A program made the translations under genes and the position numbers. From VGBK01 sp964548475 (GTDB taxonomy: Bacteria; Actinomycetota; Acidimicrobiia; Spongiisociales; UBA11373), in NCBI GenBank assembly GCA_964548475.1, contig CAZJRF010000029.1:1-21455 (forward strand): a stretch of DNA of 21,455 bases, read 5' to 3'. The first letter of the stretch is position 1. Each line of letters opens with the position of its first letter. Shown here piece after piece: positions 21,260 through 21,455 of this stretch. The notes under the pieces are model-generated. The model did not search any database. It had not been told where the DNA came from and saw only the letters and a list, made by a program, of their open reading frames with translations.

Positions 21260-21455
21260 CACTCCTCCTTGGACGTTGCCGCAGGTTAGTGCCCATAAAC
21301 GGGCCCTCGAGGAAGGAGGGGGAACCGGGTCGGTCGAGCACGGCAAGGTGCGCCTACCCTCCCCTACACTCCCCCCGGGCAAGTTCCGCGCCAAGAAACG
21401 CGCCCACCCCGCCCCCGTGGGGCCAACACTACAGCCTCGGCTACGAGCGCGATAT

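Overview
The window is high-GC, densely coded bacterial DNA. It carries a run of 10 Ns inside one gene, so it comes from a draft or metagenome scaffold. The gene content points to an actinobacterium: a CtpE-type P-type ATPase, a SigK/RskA sigma/anti-sigma pair, a class F-type sortase, frequent GTG starts, and several starts that sit 6-10 bases behind a TANNNT-like -10 box with no ribosome site (the leaderless style common in Actinobacteria). I cannot assign a genus. No rRNA, tRNA, CRISPR, transposase or phage gene is visible.

Layout. 1-3493 (+): end of a small membrane protein, the CtpE-type cation ATPase, and an NfuA-like Fe-S carrier. 3495-4820 (-): a HAD phosphatase-like protein and a small unknown protein. 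4821-5064: divergent spacer with a strong hairpin that overlaps a G-quadruplex motif. 5065-6177 (+): GNAT acetyltransferase and NADPH-dependent FMN reductase. 6178-6673 (-): a 60-residue zinc-binding protein and a possible 14-codon gene with an exceptionally long Shine-Dalgarno match, followed by tandem hairpins. 6737-8576 (+): zinc alcohol dehydrogenase and a duplicated-domain membrane protein. 8626-10613 (+): two coupled radical SAM genes (AmrS-like, PflX-like). 10636-10896 (-): small secreted/anchored protein. 11033-12244 (+): an SRPBCC-PDZ-DinB fusion. 12298-13972 (-): PiT phosphate transporter with its PhoU-like DUF47 partner. 14066-14716 (-): a MazEF-type toxin-antitoxin pair with a promoter/operator. 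14873-16016 (-): YpfJ-type zinc metallopeptidase and two tiny coupled reading frames. 16072-19077: rskA and sigK (-), divergent from a secreted DUF4397 protein and a class F-type sortase (+). 19109-20086 (-): acrylyl-CoA reductase AcuI. 20432-21259 (-): TPR-like protein of unknown role.

The most coherent unit is 16072-19077. SigK and RskA overlap by ATGA. The divergent spacer holds CCGAATA and CCGAATG boxes like the SigK -10 element known from mycobacteria, and the outward genes encode a surface protein and a sortase. This suggests a self-contained sigma-controlled cell-surface module. Other points of interest are the SRPBCC-PDZ-DinB fusion, the AmrS/PflX pair without its usual Memo/AMMECR1 partners in view, and the tiny gene at 6334-6378.
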